A stretch of DNA of 59,046 nt from an uncultured Flavihumibacter sp. (GCA_946482545.1 CAMLRX010000006.1:1-59046), one strand, 5' to 3'. Shown: positions 7,703-17,900, counted from the stretch's first letter. Program-made: numbers and translations. The notes: a model not told the origin generated them from the sequence alone.

Positions 7703-10504
7703 TCAATCGATAAATCGTGCAGTCTGGCTTTTCTTTACTTTCTTCAATCCTTCCGGCACACCTGCATATACCAATTCTCCTCCGTTCACGCCAGCTTCGG
7801 GTCCAAGATCAATGATCCAGTCTGCACTTCTGATTACATCAGTATTATGTTCTATAACAAGGATGCTATGGCCTTGTTCGATGAGGGCGTTAAAGCTTTG
7901 TAAAAGTTTCCGGATATCGTGGAAGTGAAGTCCCGTGGTGGGTTCGTCGAAGATGAACAGAATAGAACCTTGCACCCGACCCCTTCCCAGGAACGAGGCC
8001 AGTTTTACCCGTTGGGCCTCTCCTCCAGAAAGTGTATCCGATGACTGACCGAGCTTCACGTAACCTAAACCCACATCGCTGAGCGGTTGTATCTTACGGG
8101 CCACCTCCTTCGCGTCGGCGAAGAATTCAATGGCTTCATCCACGCTCATTTCCAGCACATCGTAGATGTTTTTCTCCTTATAGGTGACTTCCAGTACTTC
8201 TTCTTTGAATTTTTTACCGCCGCACACCTCGCAGGTGAGGTGCACATCGGCGAGAAACTGCATCTCCACGACTTGTTCACCCTCTCCTTTGCAGGCATCA
8301 CAGCGACCACCGTCTACATTGAAAGAGAAGTGCTTGGGTTGAAAACCGCGCATTTTACTGAGTGGCTGCTTCGCGAAAAGATCACGGATTTCATCGTACG
8401 CCTTGATGTACGTTACCGGATTACTGCGTGAAGATTTCCCGATTGGGTTCTGGTCCACCATCTCCACCTGCACAATCTTATCGATATCGCCGGAAACAAC
8501 CTTGTGCAACCCTACTTTATCCGCGGGTTGGCCCAGCCATTTCATGAGCGCCGGGTATAAAATCTGTTTTACCAGCGTTGTTTTTCCGCTACCGCTCACG
8601 CCGGTCACCACGCAGAACACGTTCAGCGGAAATTCCACGGTGATATCTTTCAAATTGTGCTGACGCGCGCCTTCCACTTTAATGGCGTGTTTCCATTTGC
8701 GGAGCGTTTTAGGCGGATCAATGCTCAGTTCACCTTTCAGGTATTTCCCTGTTAAACTATTCTTGTTGGCAATAATTTCATCGTAATCTCCTTCCGCAAT
8801 CACTTCTCCGCCTAAATGACTGGCCAACGGTCCCATATCAATGATGTGGTCGGCTTCGCGCATCATCAGTTCATCGTGTTCCACCACCACAACGGTATTG
8901 CCCAGGTTTCTCAGTTCCTTCAATACATGGATCAGCCGCTCTGTGTCGCGGGAATGAAGGCCGATCGAGGGTTCATCCAGAATATACAGGGAATCCGTAA
9001 GGTTACTGCCCAGTGAACGGGTGAGTTGGATGCGCTGGCTTTCGCCGCCGGAAAGCGAATTGGCTAGGCGGTTCAGCGTAAGGTACCCCAATCCAACATC
9101 CAGCAAAGTTTTGATGCGGTGCTCAATTTCGAGCAGGATGCGTTTCGCCACCTGGCGGTCGTAATCGGAAAGTTCCAGTTTACTGAACCAGTTGTAGAGA
9201 TCGGTTACGGGCATTTCGCAAATCTCACCGATATGCAGTCCGCCCACTTTCACGTACAGCGCCTCTTTACGGAGCCTGTAACCGCCGCAATCGGGGCAGG
9301 TGGTCCTTCCACGGTACCGCGACAACAATACACGATATTGTACTTTATAGAGGTTCTGTTCTACTTCCTTAAAGAAATCGTTGATGCCGTTCACATACTG
9401 GTTGCCTTCCCACAATACACGGTATTGCTCTTTGGTGAGGTCCATGATGGGCTTGTGCACCGGAAAGTCGAACTTTTTCGCGGCCCGCACAAACTGGTCC
9501 TTCCAGGCGCCGAGCTTCTCTCCTTTCCAGGGCGCCACGGCACCTTCGTACACACTTAGTCTCTTGTCCGGGATCACCAGTTCATCGTCGATGCCCAGCA
9601 CCTGGCTGAAACCTTCGCAGGTGGGACAGGCGCCATAAGGATTATTAAAAGAGAACAGGTTGGGAACGGGTTCCTCGAAACGGATGCCATCCAGTTCGAA
9701 GCGGTTGGAAAAATGAAGCAACTGTTCGCTGTTCACTTCCAGGTAAATTTCACCTTCGCCTTCATAGAAAGCCGTTCCAACGGAATCGGCGATGCGGTGC
9801 AAATCATCTTCTTCAAAATCACGTTTCACAAGGCGGTCGATCAATACATAGGTATCTTTCCCGGGTTTCCATTTATGCAAAGGACTATCCTTTCCGGCAT
9901 CCAGCACGTCTTCTATCCGCAGCAATCCTTCGCCCTGTATATCGAACAACCTTGAAAATCCCTTTTGCAACAGGATATTCAGCTCTTCTTTTACATCACG
10001 TTTGCCATGGAACCGGAAAGGCGCAAGCACCAGTATCTTATCGCCCTCTTTCATGCCGTTGATGGTTTCCACCACATGGGTCACATCCTGCTTCATCACC
10101 TGGCGGCCACTTACCGGAGATATTGTTTTACCGGCACGTGCGAAAAGCAGGCGGAGGTAATCGTAAATTTCCGTCATGCTGCCCACGGTAGAACGGGGTG
10201 TCCGGGTGATCACTTTCTGTTCGATGGCGATTGCAGGGCACAAACCTTTGATGAAATCTACCTCGGGTTTGCCCATTCGCTGCATGAACTGGCGGGCATA
10301 AGCGCTCAGACTTTCGGCATAACGGCGCTGGCCCTCCGCGAAGAGTGTATCGATGGTGAGGGAAGATTTACCCGAACCGGAAACCCCGGTCACAACGATG
10401 AGTTTATTCCTTGGAATAGAAACAGTTACGTTCTTAAGGTTGTGTTTCCGCGCCCCTTGTATATAAATAGAATTATTGTTGCTGCTGCTTTTCTTCTTTG
10501 CCAT
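7703..10504 (-). CDS. uvrA: Excinuclease ABC subunit A
   Basis: This 933-residue ATPase recognises DNA damage with UvrB at the start of nucleotide excision repair. The first P-loop is [10 protein letters not shown] near residue 40 and the second is [10 protein letters not shown] near 640. Both ABC signatures ([11 protein letters not shown] and [11 protein letters not shown]) and both Walker B motifs ([20 protein letters not shown]) are present. The C-terminal zinc module is intact (CDACKGEGE and CEVCGG). The first zinc module keeps ACPTCEG, but the preceding CxxC of the E. coli protein is replaced by [11 protein letters not shown]. This may be lineage-typical. It stands alone, with its promoter just 10 bp from the start codon. 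Confidence 0.97.
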   Translation of the reverse strand: MAKKKSSSNNNSIYIQGARKHNLKNVTVSIPRNKLIVVTGVSGSGKSSLTIDTLFAEGQRRYAESLSAYARQFMQRMGKPEVDFIKGLCPAIAIEQKVITRTPRSTVGSMTEIYDYLRLLFARAGKTISPVSGRQVMKQDVTHVVETINGMKEGDKILVLAPFRFHGKRDVKEELNILLQKGFSRLFDIQGEGLLRIEDVLDAGKDSPLHKWKPGKDTYVLIDRLVKRDFEEDDLHRIADSVGTAFYEGEGEIYLEVNSEQLLHFSNRFELDGIRFEEPVPNLFSFNNPYGACPTCEGFSQVLGIDDELVIPDKRLSVYEGAVAPWKGEKLGAWKDQFVRAAKKFDFPVHKPIMDLTKEQYRVLWEGNQYVNGINDFFKEVEQNLYKVQYRVLLSRYRGRTTCPDCGGYRLRKEALYVKVGGLHIGEICEMPVTDLYNWFSKLELSDYDRQVAKRILLEIEHRIKTLLDVGLGYLTLNRLANSLSGGESQRIQLTRSLGSNLTDSLYILDEPSIGLHSRDTERLIHVLKELRNLGNTVVVVEHDELMMREADHIIDMGPLASHLGGEVIAEGDYDEIIANKNSLTGKYLKGELSIDPPKTLRKWKHAIKVEGARQHNLKDITVEFPLNVFCVVTGVSGSGKTTLVKQILYPALMKWLGQPADKVGLHKVVSGDIDKIVQVEMVDQNPIGKSSRSNPVTYIKAYDEIRDLFAKQPLSKMRGFQPKHFSFNVDGGRCDACKGEGEQVVEMQFLADVHLTCEVCGGKKFKEEVLEVTYKEKNIYDVLEMSVDEAIEFFADAKEVARKIQPLSDVGLGYVKLGQSSDTLSGGEAQRVKLASFLGRGRVQGSILFIFDEPTTGLHFHDIRKLLQSFNALIEQGHSILVIEHNTDVIRSADWIIDLGPEAGVNGGELVYAGVPEGLKKVKKSQTARFID

Positions 10505-10514
10505 AGTATGTCCA

Positions 10515-10522
10515 CAAAATTA
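10515..10522 (-). promoter_or_regulatory. -7 box (TAATTTTG) of uvrA
   Basis: Read on the minus strand, TAATTTTG fits TAnnTTTG and lies 10 bp upstream of the uvrA start. A TTTA sequence about 20 bp further upstream is a weak -33 element. No LexA-like palindrome was noticed. Confidence 0.45.
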
Positions 10523-10772
10523 TCGGAAAACACTTACTAAAACTAAATGAATGAACAGTGTTAACCTGCATTTGTTTGTATTGATCAAAATTTTTATTCG
10601 TTTTTTTGGCTATATGAATTAAAAATTTGTATTTTCGATAACACAATAAAAATCCAGTATTCAAAAACCATTAAAAAAGATTACGCCTATCGTACACTCC
10701 TCTACACAAGATTTCCCAAGTATTTCCGAGTAAACCCAATATCCAAACGTCCATCAAAAACCGTAGATTTCT

Positions 10773-11354
10773 ATGAAATCATTTGTGCAAAAAACCGACA
10801 ATGAACTGATTCGTCTGTTCATCGAGGGCAACATGACTGCCCTTGAAGCCCTTGTGCTGCGCCACAAGGACAAGATTTACACGTCTGTACTGTTCCTGGT
10901 AAAAGACAAGTACCTCGCGGAGGACATCTTCCAGGAAGTATTCATTCGTGTGATCGACACCCTTCGCTCCGGCCGTTACACTGATGAAGGAAAGTTCCTT
11001 CCCTGGGCCATGCGTATCGCACACAACCTGTGTGTGGACCATTTCCGCAAGGTGAAAAGAACACCTGTTATCAAGACTGGTGACGACCGCGACATTTTCG
11101 AGGTGCTCAACTTCACTGAAGATGGTGCCGATGTGAAAATGATGAAACGCCAGAGCCATGACCGCGTTCGCGACATGCTCGACCGTTTGCCCGAAGACCA
11201 GCGTGAAGTGATTATCCTGCGCCACTACGCGGATATGAGCTTCAAGGAAATCGCTTCCATGACCAATTGCAGCATCAACACTGCACTCGGAAGAATGCGC
11301 TACGGCCTGATCAACCTGCGCAAAATGATGACCGAAAAAAAGATCGCTTTGTAA
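10773..11354 (+). CDS. ECF-type RNA polymerase sigma factor
   Basis: The 193-residue protein has sigma region 2 (DKYLAEDIFQEVFIRV...FLPWAMRIAHNLCVDHFRK, about 45-95). It also has sigma region 4 (LPEDQREVIILRHYADMSFKEIASMTNCSINTALGRMRYGL, about 135-180), where a helix-turn-helix reads the -35 element. No anti-sigma factor is encoded beside it. The upstream gene is divergent uvrA and the downstream gene is a 51-residue basic protein beyond a terminator. This is a stand-alone ECF gene, so the regulon cannot be inferred from context. The 268-bp region upstream is AT-rich, and only an imperfect -7 candidate (TAGATTTC, about 10763) was seen. Confidence 0.93.
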   Translation: MKSFVQKTDNELIRLFIEGNMTALEALVLRHKDKIYTSVLFLVKDKYLAEDIFQEVFIRVIDTLRSGRYTDEGKFLPWAMRIAHNLCVDHFRKVKRTPVIKTGDDRDIFEVLNFTEDGADVKMMKRQSHDRVRDMLDRLPEDQREVIILRHYADMSFKEIASMTNCSINTALGRMRYGLINLRKMMTEKKIAL

Positions 11355-11404
11355 GTTCCGACAGATGATTCTTAGCACCTAAAGTCCAAACCAGGTAAAG
11401 AATT

Positions 11405-11432
11405 AAAATCCCCCGCTTCAACGGGGGATTTT
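11405..11432 (+). terminator. Terminator after the sigma factor
   Basis: AAAATCCCCCG (11405-11415) pairs perfectly with CGGGGGATTTT (11422-11432), with a 6-nt loop. It lies 51 bp after the sigma factor stop codon. Confidence 0.9.
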
Positions 11433-11475
11433 CTATTGGGTTCCTTATATTTACTGAACATTAAAACTGTAGTGT

Positions 11476-11631
11476 ATGTCGTTACTGAATAACTCCAATA
11501 AAGGGAAAGACAAGAAGAAACCGGGTCAGCCCCAGGCGAAGCCTGGCATGATGGTGAACAAAGGCAGTGTGAACAATAAGACCTCGGCCAAGAACACGCG
11601 TGTAACGGGCAGGGCCCAGCGCGGATCCTAA
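11476..11631 (+). CDS. Small basic protein, 51 residues, hypothetical
   Basis: An ATG at 11476 opens a 51-codon frame ending in TAA at 11631. It encodes MSLLNNSNKGKDKKKPGQ, then a P/Q/K-rich middle and a basic tail ending TRVTGRAQRGS. It has no hydrophobic segment and no acidic cluster, and is strongly positive and probably unstructured, suggesting a nucleic-acid-binding or ribosome-associated role; that is inference from composition only. Support for a real gene comes from being bracketed by its own pair of terminators (11405-11432 upstream, 11656-11684 downstream) and filling the space between them. I do not recognise a family. Confidence 0.6.
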   Translation: MSLLNNSNKGKDKKKPGQPQAKPGMMVNKGSVNNKTSAKNTRVTGRAQRGS

Positions 11632-11655
11632 GTTTTGTTTTAGTGAGTGGAATAA

Positions 11656-11684
11656 AAAAGCCGCAGCGAAAAACTGCGGCTTTT
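11656..11684. terminator. Bidirectional terminator between the small basic protein gene and dsbD
   Basis: AAAAGCCGCAG (11656-11666) pairs with CTGCGGCTTTT (11674-11684), with A and T runs on both flanks. It can end the plus-strand small gene and the minus-strand dsbD, whose stop codon is at 11690. Confidence 0.88.
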
Positions 11685-11689
11685 GTTTT

Positions 11690-13696
11690 TTATTTTTTAG
11701 CGGCTTCAAGCCCGCATTTCAACCAATCTCCATATTCAGAAACGGAAGGCGTGTACCCAACCGGCCTGGTGAGCAGTTTCTCATCCCCGGTAATGATCGC
11801 GTACAAAGGCTGCGATGCATTGCCAAAGTTTTCCGACTGCATGGTAATGTATTTGTCTCCTACAGTTTTGATGGCTTTCTTGCTGCCATCAGAAACCGGG
11901 TAAAGGAACTGCGCATCATCCGGTAATACTTTTCTGTCGTCCACATACAATGAAACGAGGATAAAATTCTTTTCGATCAGTTCTTTAATTTCAGGCTGCA
12001 CCCAAACATTCTCCTCCATTTTGCGGCAGTTCACACAGGCCCAACCTGTAAAATCTATCAGCAATGGTTTGCCTGTTTCTTTCGATAAAGCCAGGGCTTT
12101 TTCATAATCGTTCACCACATCCGGCTCTACTCCTTTACCGGCTGCCGCTTCATGACCGTACACGCTATAACTCATGGGCGGCGGGAATCCACTCACCAAT
12201 GCACGGTTCGCATATTTGGTATTGGTAAGGCCGGGCACCAGGTAAATGGTAAACGCCAGGAAGAGCAGGCCTAATACGATCCTGCCTTTGCTCAGTTTGG
12301 CCGGCGGAGGATCATGCTTGAATTTAAGGATACCAAAGAGATAGAGCGAAAGCGCCAGGCCTATGAGCACCCAGATGCCAAAGAACACTTCTCTTTTCAG
12401 GATACCCCAGTGCATCACGAGATCCGCGTTGGAAAGGAATTTGATCATCAGCGCCAGTTCGATAAAGGCGAACACAATTTTCACAGTATTCATCCAGGCA
12501 CCGGAACGGGGCAGGGAACTCAGCCAGTTGGGGAACAGGGCAAATAAACCAAAGGGAAGACCCAATGCCAGTCCGAAACCGCCCATAGCTACTGTAAGCT
12601 GCAAAGCGCCGCCGTCCTGGTTCAACGCACCCACCAGCAATGACCCCAGGATGGGACCAGTACAGGAGAAGGATACAATGGCCAGCGTGAGCGCCATAAA
12701 GAAGATACCTCCCAGGCTACCGATATTCGATTTGGAATCCACTTTGTTGGTCATGCTGCTGGGCAAGCCGATTTCGAACAATCCGAAGAAGGAAAGCGCG
12801 AAAACGAAGAAGATCACGGCAAAGGCAATGTTCAGCCAGGCGTTGGTGGAAATATTATTCAGGATATCCGAGCTGCCCGCGTCCAGGAAGTAGAACGGCA
12901 CACTCAGCAACACGTAGATCAGGAAAATAAAGAACCCATACATGAAGGCGTTAAAGATACCTTTTTTCTTATCCTGCGATTGTTTTGTAAAGAAAGAAAC
13001 CGTGAGCGGGATCATGGGGAAAGTACAGGGCATAATCAAACCCAGCAATCCACCGAGGAACCCGAGGATAAATATTTTCCAGAGACTTTGTTTTTCATCT
13101 CCTTCAACACCAGTTCCACCGCAGTTTTCAACCGGATTCTTCATATCAATGGAAGCCCTCTTGATGGAACTGGCTGCATCTGCTGAAACAGCAAGTTCAG
13201 TTGATTTACCCACAAGGTTCCCGGAAGCATCAAAAGCAAACCGGAATTCGGCGTTTTCCGGGCCTACCACATCTTCGCCTTTCATGGCCATGTAAGCTAC
13301 TGCACCTTTCACATCAGCAGACTTGTCCGTAACGCTCACATCCACGCTCCATTCTGCAGTTTGTTCAAATACCTTTACCTGCATCCCATCAAATAAGGGC
13401 TCATTCACCAATTTTGGAGCCTGGGCTTCCTTCACCGCTCCTACTATATTGCCTTTGGTAGAAGAATCAAGTGTTACACGGGAATTCGGCTCATCATCTG
13501 AAGCGGAGGCGGCAAAAAGACGCCAGCCGTTTTCGATAGCAGCCTTAATCTGTATCGTATATACATTGCCTTCTTTTAGAACGGCATTATAAGTAAATTT
13601 AACTGGAGCGTTGGCAGTAGCGGAATCTTGTGCAACAACGATGGATGGCAGGAAGAAGAGGGCCAGTCCAAGTATGGCAGATACTATTTTTTTCAT
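11690..13696 (-). CDS. dsbD: DsbD-type thiol:disulfide interchange protein (alpha-like, CcdA-like and thioredoxin domains)
   Basis: I start the gene at 13696 ([18 protein letters not shown], a signal peptide), not at the further-upstream ATG. The 668-residue protein has a periplasmic DsbD-N-like domain (about 25-190) and an eight-helix CcdA/DsbD membrane core. The core holds its two cysteines, in [13 protein letters not shown] and FSCTGPILG. The C-terminal thioredoxin domain has the active site WACVNCRKM. By family it carries electrons from cytoplasmic thioredoxin to periplasmic proteins. The alpha-like domain reads [17 protein letters not shown] where the redox pair should be, so it has no cysteines there. 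The neighbouring gene at 13803-14264 encodes a separate alpha domain that keeps them. Confidence 0.92.
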   Translation of the reverse strand: MKKIVSAILGLALFFLPSIVVAQDSATANAPVKFTYNAVLKEGNVYTIQIKAAIENGWRLFAASASDDEPNSRVTLDSSTKGNIVGAVKEAQAPKLVNEPLFDGMQVKVFEQTAEWSVDVSVTDKSADVKGAVAYMAMKGEDVVGPENAEFRFAFDASGNLVGKSTELAVSADAASSIKRASIDMKNPVENCGGTGVEGDEKQSLWKIFILGFLGGLLGLIMPCTFPMIPLTVSFFTKQSQDKKKGIFNAFMYGFFIFLIYVLLSVPFYFLDAGSSDILNNISTNAWLNIAFAVIFFVFALSFFGLFEIGLPSSMTNKVDSKSNIGSLGGIFFMALTLAIVSFSCTGPILGSLLVGALNQDGGALQLTVAMGGFGLALGLPFGLFALFPNWLSSLPRSGAWMNTVKIVFAFIELALMIKFLSNADLVMHWGILKREVFFGIWVLIGLALSLYLFGILKFKHDPPPAKLSKGRIVLGLLFLAFTIYLVPGLTNTKYANRALVSGFPPPMSYSVYGHEAAAGKGVEPDVVNDYEKALALSKETGKPLLIDFTGWACVNCRKMEENVWVQPEIKELIEKNFILVSLYVDDRKVLPDDAQFLYPVSDGSKKAIKTVGDKYITMQSENFGNASQPLYAIITGDEKLLTRPVGYTPSVSEYGDWLKCGLEAAKK

Positions 13697-13734
13697 CTTG
13701 GTGTTGTTCTCGGTTGAGTTGGCTGGGTGAAAAA

Positions 13735-13767
13735 ACAAACGAGTTCCTGGACAAGAACCCGTTTTGT
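13735..13767 (-). terminator. Terminator after the stand-alone DsbD-alpha gene
   Basis: On the minus strand ACAAAACGGGTTC pairs with GAACTCGTTTGT across an 8-nt loop, with one mismatch and one bulge. A TTTTTT run follows. It lies between the DsbD-alpha gene and dsbD, so dsbD may need its own promoter or read-through. Confidence 0.7.
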
Positions 13768-13802
13768 AACTATTATTTATTCAATCATCGGAGACGGAGC
13801 TA

Positions 13803-14264
13803 TTATCCTCCAACAGCGATCTTGAAAGGAACTTCTGCGGGAGGAAGACATTCTTTGTCGTTACAAACCATGAATTCAACAGTTCCGGCAAGGTTTGTTT
13901 TCGCTTTACCTTTTACTTTCACGACCTGTACAAAATCAACGGTCTTTTCGTAAAAACGAACTTCTGAACCGAAAGCGTCTTCAAATACTTTCTTCATTTT
14001 ACCCACTTCTTTCACAGCACCTTCAGTGGTAAGGAGGGGATTCTTTGTAAACTTGAATGAAGTGGAAACGGGACCATCGCCACCATCCTGTGCATACAGG
14101 TGCCAGTTGCCATTGATGGTTGCAGTCATGTGTACTTCGTAAGTATTGGCTGCAATTTTCTTGGTCGTGTATTTCCAGCTCACTTCCTTGTTCGACTGCG
14201 CGAAAACAGAAAATACCGTTCCGGCCAGCAGCATCATTGTAAAAAGTAATTTTCGCATCTTCAT
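13803..14264 (-). CDS. Stand-alone DsbD N-terminal (alpha) domain protein with intact cysteine pair
   Basis: The 153-residue protein has a signal peptide (MKMRKLLFTMMLLAGTVFSVFAQ) followed only by an immunoglobulin-like DsbD-N domain. It ends VEFMVCNDKECLPPAEVPFKIAV. The C-x5-C with a following PP matches the redox pair of the E. coli DsbD alpha domain (CADAGFCYPP). It aligns well with the N-terminus of the adjacent DsbD, which lacks these cysteines. I infer that it receives electrons from the DsbD thioredoxin domain and passes them to periplasmic client proteins. It is immediately upstream of dsbD on the same strand, separated by 106 bp and a terminator. A second in-frame ATG (MRKLL) is an alternative start. 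Confidence 0.85.
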   Translation of the reverse strand: MKMRKLLFTMMLLAGTVFSVFAQSNKEVSWKYTTKKIAANTYEVHMTATINGNWHLYAQDGGDGPVSTSFKFTKNPLLTTEGAVKEVGKMKKVFEDAFGSEVRFYEKTVDFVQVVKVKGKAKTNLAGTVEFMVCNDKECLPPAEVPFKIAVGG

Positions 14265-14355
14265 AAATGTTTTTCTTGTAAGAAGAATCTATGCTACCAA
14301 AGTTGCATTTTACTATCCTAATAAAAACTTAAAAGTCGACGAACAAGGAATTGCA

Positions 14356-15030
14356 CTACACCAATACAGGCAATTCTTTTATTAAAATAGAACGGAATAC
14401 TTCCCGGCCATCGTTATTGCCCAACTGCCCGCTGCACGCCCGCTCGGGGTGCGGCATCATCCCAAAAACAGTACGGTTTTCATTGCAGATACCCGCGATA
14501 TTACGGGTAGCGCCGTTCGGGTTGGCTTCCGCAGCAATATTCCCTTCAGCGTCACAATAACGGTAAATCACCTGACCATTGGCCTCCAGCTGGTTCAAAG
14601 TAGCCTCATCAGCATGGTACCTTCCTTCGCCGTGCGCGATAGGAATCTGAAGTACTTTTCCTTCCGCATCTTTCAGGAACACATTTTTGCAGATGAATTT
14701 CTGGTTGGCGTTGCGCAGCAATACACCGGGTAAAAGTCCTGCCTCACAAAGGATCTGAAACCCATTGCAAACACCCAGCACTTTTCCGCCCCTGCCCGCG
14801 AATTCAATCACGCTTTGCATCATAGGACTGAAACGCGCGATAGCGCCGCAACGCAGGTAATCGCCGTAGGAAAATCCGCCGGGTAATACAATGCAATCAT
14901 CCGTGGTGAACATGCTCAGGTCCTTGTCTTTGTGCCACAGCATAATCACTTCCTGGCCCAGATCGGTAAGGGCATCCTGCATATCTCTGTCGCAATTGGA
15001 ACCGGGGAATACTACAACTCCGAATTTCAT
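14356..15030 (-). CDS. purQ: Phosphoribosylformylglycinamidine synthase subunit PurQ
   Basis: The 224-residue class-I glutamine amidotransferase supplies ammonia to PurL for the FGAM synthase step of purine biosynthesis. The nucleophile is C88 in [14 protein letters not shown]. The His-Glu pair is [11 protein letters not shown] near residue 200, and the N-terminus [15 protein letters not shown] is typical. Its length is normal for PurQ. No purL or purS is in the window, so the complex must be completed from elsewhere. It is divergent from the TIGR01777 epimerase gene and has its own -7 box 33 bp upstream. Confidence 0.97.
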   Translation of the reverse strand: MKFGVVVFPGSNCDRDMQDALTDLGQEVIMLWHKDKDLSMFTTDDCIVLPGGFSYGDYLRCGAIARFSPMMQSVIEFAGRGGKVLGVCNGFQILCEAGLLPGVLLRNANQKFICKNVFLKDAEGKVLQIPIAHGEGRYHADEATLNQLEANGQVIYRYCDAEGNIAAEANPNGATRNIAGICNENRTVFGMMPHPERACSGQLGNNDGREVFRSILIKELPVLV

Positions 15031-15062
15031 ATATAAATTATTTCAAATAGATAATGAAGGTA

Positions 15063-15070
15063 CAAAGGTA
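15063..15070 (-). promoter_or_regulatory. -7 box (TACCTTTG) of purQ
   Basis: On the minus strand TACCTTTG fits TAnnTTTG exactly, 33 bp upstream of the purQ start. No clear TTTG lies at the -33 distance. No PurR-like palindrome was seen. Confidence 0.45.
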
Positions 15071-15206
15071 GCACAATTTGAGGGACGCTGTCACACATTT
15101 TCAAACCAGCCCCCAGCCCGGAAAACCACGCCGGAACGCTGAACTTATTTATTGAAACAGAGTTATATACACATTGAATTACCTTCACCAATAATCTTAC
15201 GGCATC

Positions 15207-16133
15207 ATGAGCACCATCGTTATAACGGGAGGAACCGGACTGGTAGGAAAGGCGCTTTCCGCACTCTTGAATGAAAAAGGGCACAAAGTTATCGTGCTTA
15301 CGCGAAACGCCTCCGGTAAAAACAGTACGGATATGCTGCAATACCGGGAATGGGACATTCGGAAACAGTCCATCGATGTAACCGCTATCCGGGAAGCCGA
15401 CGCCATCGTGCACCTCGCAGGAGCAGGCGTGGCAGACAAAAGATGGAGCAAAGCCTATAAAAAAGAAATACTCGAAAGCAGGACCCTGAGCGCCGCGCTG
15501 ATTGTAAAATCATTGAAAGAAATTCCAAATAAAGTGACCACGGTGGTCAGCGCCTCCGGTATCGGCTGGTATGGACCCGATCTGCCGGGAAAAATACCAT
15601 TTACAGAAGATGCTCCGGCTGAAGATGGATTTCTCGGCCAAACCTGCATCGCCTGGGAGAACAGCATAGCACCGGTAAAAGAATTGGGTAAAAGGCTGGT
15701 GATCCTCCGCACCGGGCTCGCCCTCAGCAACGGAGGCGGTGCCTATAAGGAATTTGTGAAACCCGTTAAAATGGGTGTTGCGGCTATCCTGGGAAACGGT
15801 AAACAGGTCATGAGCTGGATCCATATCCACGACCTGTGCAGGCTTTACCTCCATGCCATCGAAGAAAGCGATACTGATGGCGTGTACAATGCGGTGGCGC
15901 CCAAACCCGCGACCAATAAAGAGATCACACTTGAAATTGCCAAACGCTTAAAGCCCGGCTTTCATATTCCGCTGTATGTGCCGTCATTTATGCTGAAAAT
16001 GATATTGGGCGAAATGAGCATAGAAGTGTTAAAAAGCACCACCGTAAGCGCGGAGAAAGTGCGCAAATCAGGGTTTCAGTTCAAATATCCTTCCATCGAA
16101 GCCGCCATCGCTGAACTAACGGCGCATCATTAG
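15207..16133 (+). CDS. TIGR01777-family NAD-dependent epimerase (YfcH-like)
   Basis: The 308-residue short-chain dehydrogenase-like protein begins STIVITGGTGLVGKALSALL, the Rossmann glycine motif. It continues with DAIVHLAGAGVADKRWSKAYKKEILESR, the signature of the YfcH/SulA-like TIGR01777 family. The C-terminal DUF1731 region is present (FHIPLYVPSFMLKMILGEMSIEVLKSTTVSAEKV). The substrate is unknown for this family. Its last four bases overlap the end of the convergent ABC permease gene. No terminator is seen at this junction. Confidence 0.9.
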   Translation: MSTIVITGGTGLVGKALSALLNEKGHKVIVLTRNASGKNSTDMLQYREWDIRKQSIDVTAIREADAIVHLAGAGVADKRWSKAYKKEILESRTLSAALIVKSLKEIPNKVTTVVSASGIGWYGPDLPGKIPFTEDAPAEDGFLGQTCIAWENSIAPVKELGKRLVILRTGLALSNGGGAYKEFVKPVKMGVAAILGNGKQVMSWIHIHDLCRLYLHAIEESDTDGVYNAVAPKPATNKEITLEIAKRLKPGFHIPLYVPSFMLKMILGEMSIEVLKSTTVSAEKVRKSGFQFKYPSIEAAIAELTAHH

Positions 16134-16936
16134 AGATCACGTTTTTTGTTGAGCCAGAAGCAGAATGCCCATAGCGCAGCGGTGAAAATAAGGGTATACA
16201 CAACATGGGTGTTCATAGCGGCTAACGCGGCGTCGTACCCTTTGCTGAACCTGGCATAGAAACCCGGTGGCGGGATCATTCTGTCGGAAAGTTCGAGCGG
16301 CAGGAAACGGCCCATATCATTGGCTTTGATCTTCATCACCTGCACACCGATCGGTTCCAGAATCAGGTAGTAGAAGATAAAGATCGCCAGGGCGATGAAT
16401 GATTTCCGCAACAGGAACCCGATCGCGAAAGCCAGACTGAGTTGGGAGAAGGTCTGCAACGCAAAAAGTCCGATAAATTGAAGTTTGCTTTCTTTCGCTT
16501 CCACTACGCTGGTATTCACCGAACCAATGATCAATGTAACGGCGATGTACAGTACGGTAATCAACGCTGCAATAATGACCACATCAATGAACTTGCCCAG
16601 CATGAACTGCTGCCGGCTCCATCCTTCTATGATGTTCTGCCTGTGCGTTTTATACGTGTATTCGTTGGTGATGAGCATGATCACCACGATGGCGGGAATG
16701 AAAATAAATATGGAAGAGAAATAAGCTACGGTATGCCATGCTTCAGGCAATGCAAAAGGGTTACCCAGCAACATCTTCGCCATTTCAGCGGTCATGTCTT
16801 TTTGCTGGGTGAGCGCCTCATAGGCGTTGAACATGATGTAATTGATACCTGGATAAGAAAGCGCTGTAATGCCGATCACCCACCAGAAAGCGGGATAATT
16901 CTTTATTTTAAGCCATTCGGTTCTTGCGATGTTCAT
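16130..16936 (-). CDS. ABC-2 type transporter permease
   Basis: The 268-residue protein has six predicted membrane segments, with the first at about 17-40 (PAFWWVIGITALSYPGINYIM). A long loop separates it from helices at about 70-90, 110-135, 150-170, 175-195 and 240-260. The pattern matches ABC-2 exporters of the NatB/bacitracin type. Eight bases separate it from the upstream ATPase gene, so the two form an operon and presumably one half-transporter pair. The cargo is unknown; relatives export antibiotics, lipids or sodium. No regulator or two-component system adjoins to suggest an inducer. Confidence 0.85.
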   Translation of the reverse strand: MNIARTEWLKIKNYPAFWWVIGITALSYPGINYIMFNAYEALTQQKDMTAEMAKMLLGNPFALPEAWHTVAYFSSIFIFIPAIVVIMLITNEYTYKTHRQNIIEGWSRQQFMLGKFIDVVIIAALITVLYIAVTLIIGSVNTSVVEAKESKLQFIGLFALQTFSQLSLAFAIGFLLRKSFIALAIFIFYYLILEPIGVQVMKIKANDMGRFLPLELSDRMIPPPGFYARFSKGYDAALAAMNTHVVYTLIFTAALWAFCFWLNKKRDL

Positions 16937-16944
16937 GGTCTGGG

Positions 16945-17835
16945 TTATTGGGTGAGTTCAAAGAAGCGTGCTTCCAAACGTTTTTTCTTCAGCACAAGGT
17001 GGTTAAGTACAATGTTTCTTTCAAAGCAGAACCTGTTCAGTTGTTCAAGCGAAGCGGTTCCTTTCGGAAGCCCAATGGATATGATATTGCCATCGGTTTT
17101 TGCATGCAACAGGCCCTGGTATTGTTTTACCACAGCTTCCAGTGCGCTGATGTCAACTGCACCTATTTCCACCTGGTCCTCATCTGTTAATACCGCGTCC
17201 ACTTCTCCATGTGCGATCAGGTTTCCTTTTTTCAGGATGGCGACATGGGTACATATTTTTTCGACCTCATCCAGTAAGTGACTGGCCATAATGATGGTAT
17301 GCCCCTTCTGATTCAACTCCCGGATCAATTCACGGATTTCCGCGATGCCAACGGGGTCCAGTCCATTGGTCGGTTCGTCCAGTACCAATACGGAAGGGTC
17401 ACCAAGCAGGGAAGCCGCGATGGCCAGGCGTTGCTTCATCCCAAGACTATATGAGCTGAATTTGTATTTCCTTCTCTCGTAGAGGTTCACTTTCTTCAAT
17501 ACGCTTTCAATGCCGGCGGCATCTCCCCTTCCACTGATGGAGTGCGTAATGCGCAGGTTGCGTTCCGAAGAAAGATAATGGTAAAAGTTGGGCGTCTCCA
17601 ATAAGGAACCGATTTTTTTACGTTGCTCCGGCGAAGGCGTTTCTCCGAACCAACTATAGGTGCCTTTATCGGCGTGCAGCACATCAAGGATAATACTGAG
17701 CAACGTGGTTTTGCCGCTCCCGTTGGGACCGAGAATTCCGAATACGGATCCCTGTGGCACATCGAAGCCCACACCGTTCAGCGCTTTGATAGAGCCGTAC
17801 GATTTGTGTATGTCTTTTAATGAAAGTATCGTCAC
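16945..17835 (-). CDS. ABC transporter ATP-binding protein
   Basis: The 296-residue ATPase has a Walker A (GILGPNGSGKTTLLS near residue 35), a signature (SYSLGMKQRLAIAASLLG near 132), a Walker B (VLVLDEPTNGLDP) and the switch histidine in HTIIMASHLLDEVEKI. The C-terminal 70 residues form the accessory region common in ABC-2 exporters. It powers the membrane partner encoded 8 bp downstream. A TTTG sequence 20 bp from TATCTTGT in the gap with the next upstream gene resembles a promoter, but the -7 box is imperfect. Confidence 0.92.
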   Translation of the reverse strand: MTILSLKDIHKSYGSIKALNGVGFDVPQGSVFGILGPNGSGKTTLLSIILDVLHADKGTYSWFGETPSPEQRKKIGSLLETPNFYHYLSSERNLRITHSISGRGDAAGIESVLKKVNLYERRKYKFSSYSLGMKQRLAIAASLLGDPSVLVLDEPTNGLDPVGIAEIRELIRELNQKGHTIIMASHLLDEVEKICTHVAILKKGNLIAHGEVDAVLTDEDQVEIGAVDISALEAVVKQYQGLLHAKTDGNIISIGLPKGTASLEQLNRFCFERNIVLNHLVLKKKRLEARFFELTQ

Positions 17836-17900
17836 CTGGAAATATTTGTAACAAGATAACCAGGGGATACTGAACCTGCAAACTTAATTGGGATGAATGG

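Noticed and set aside
13735..13803. dsbD and the DsbD-alpha gene as one simple operon
   Set aside because: A good minus-strand terminator lies between them, so simple co-transcription cannot be assumed even though they are adjacent and related.
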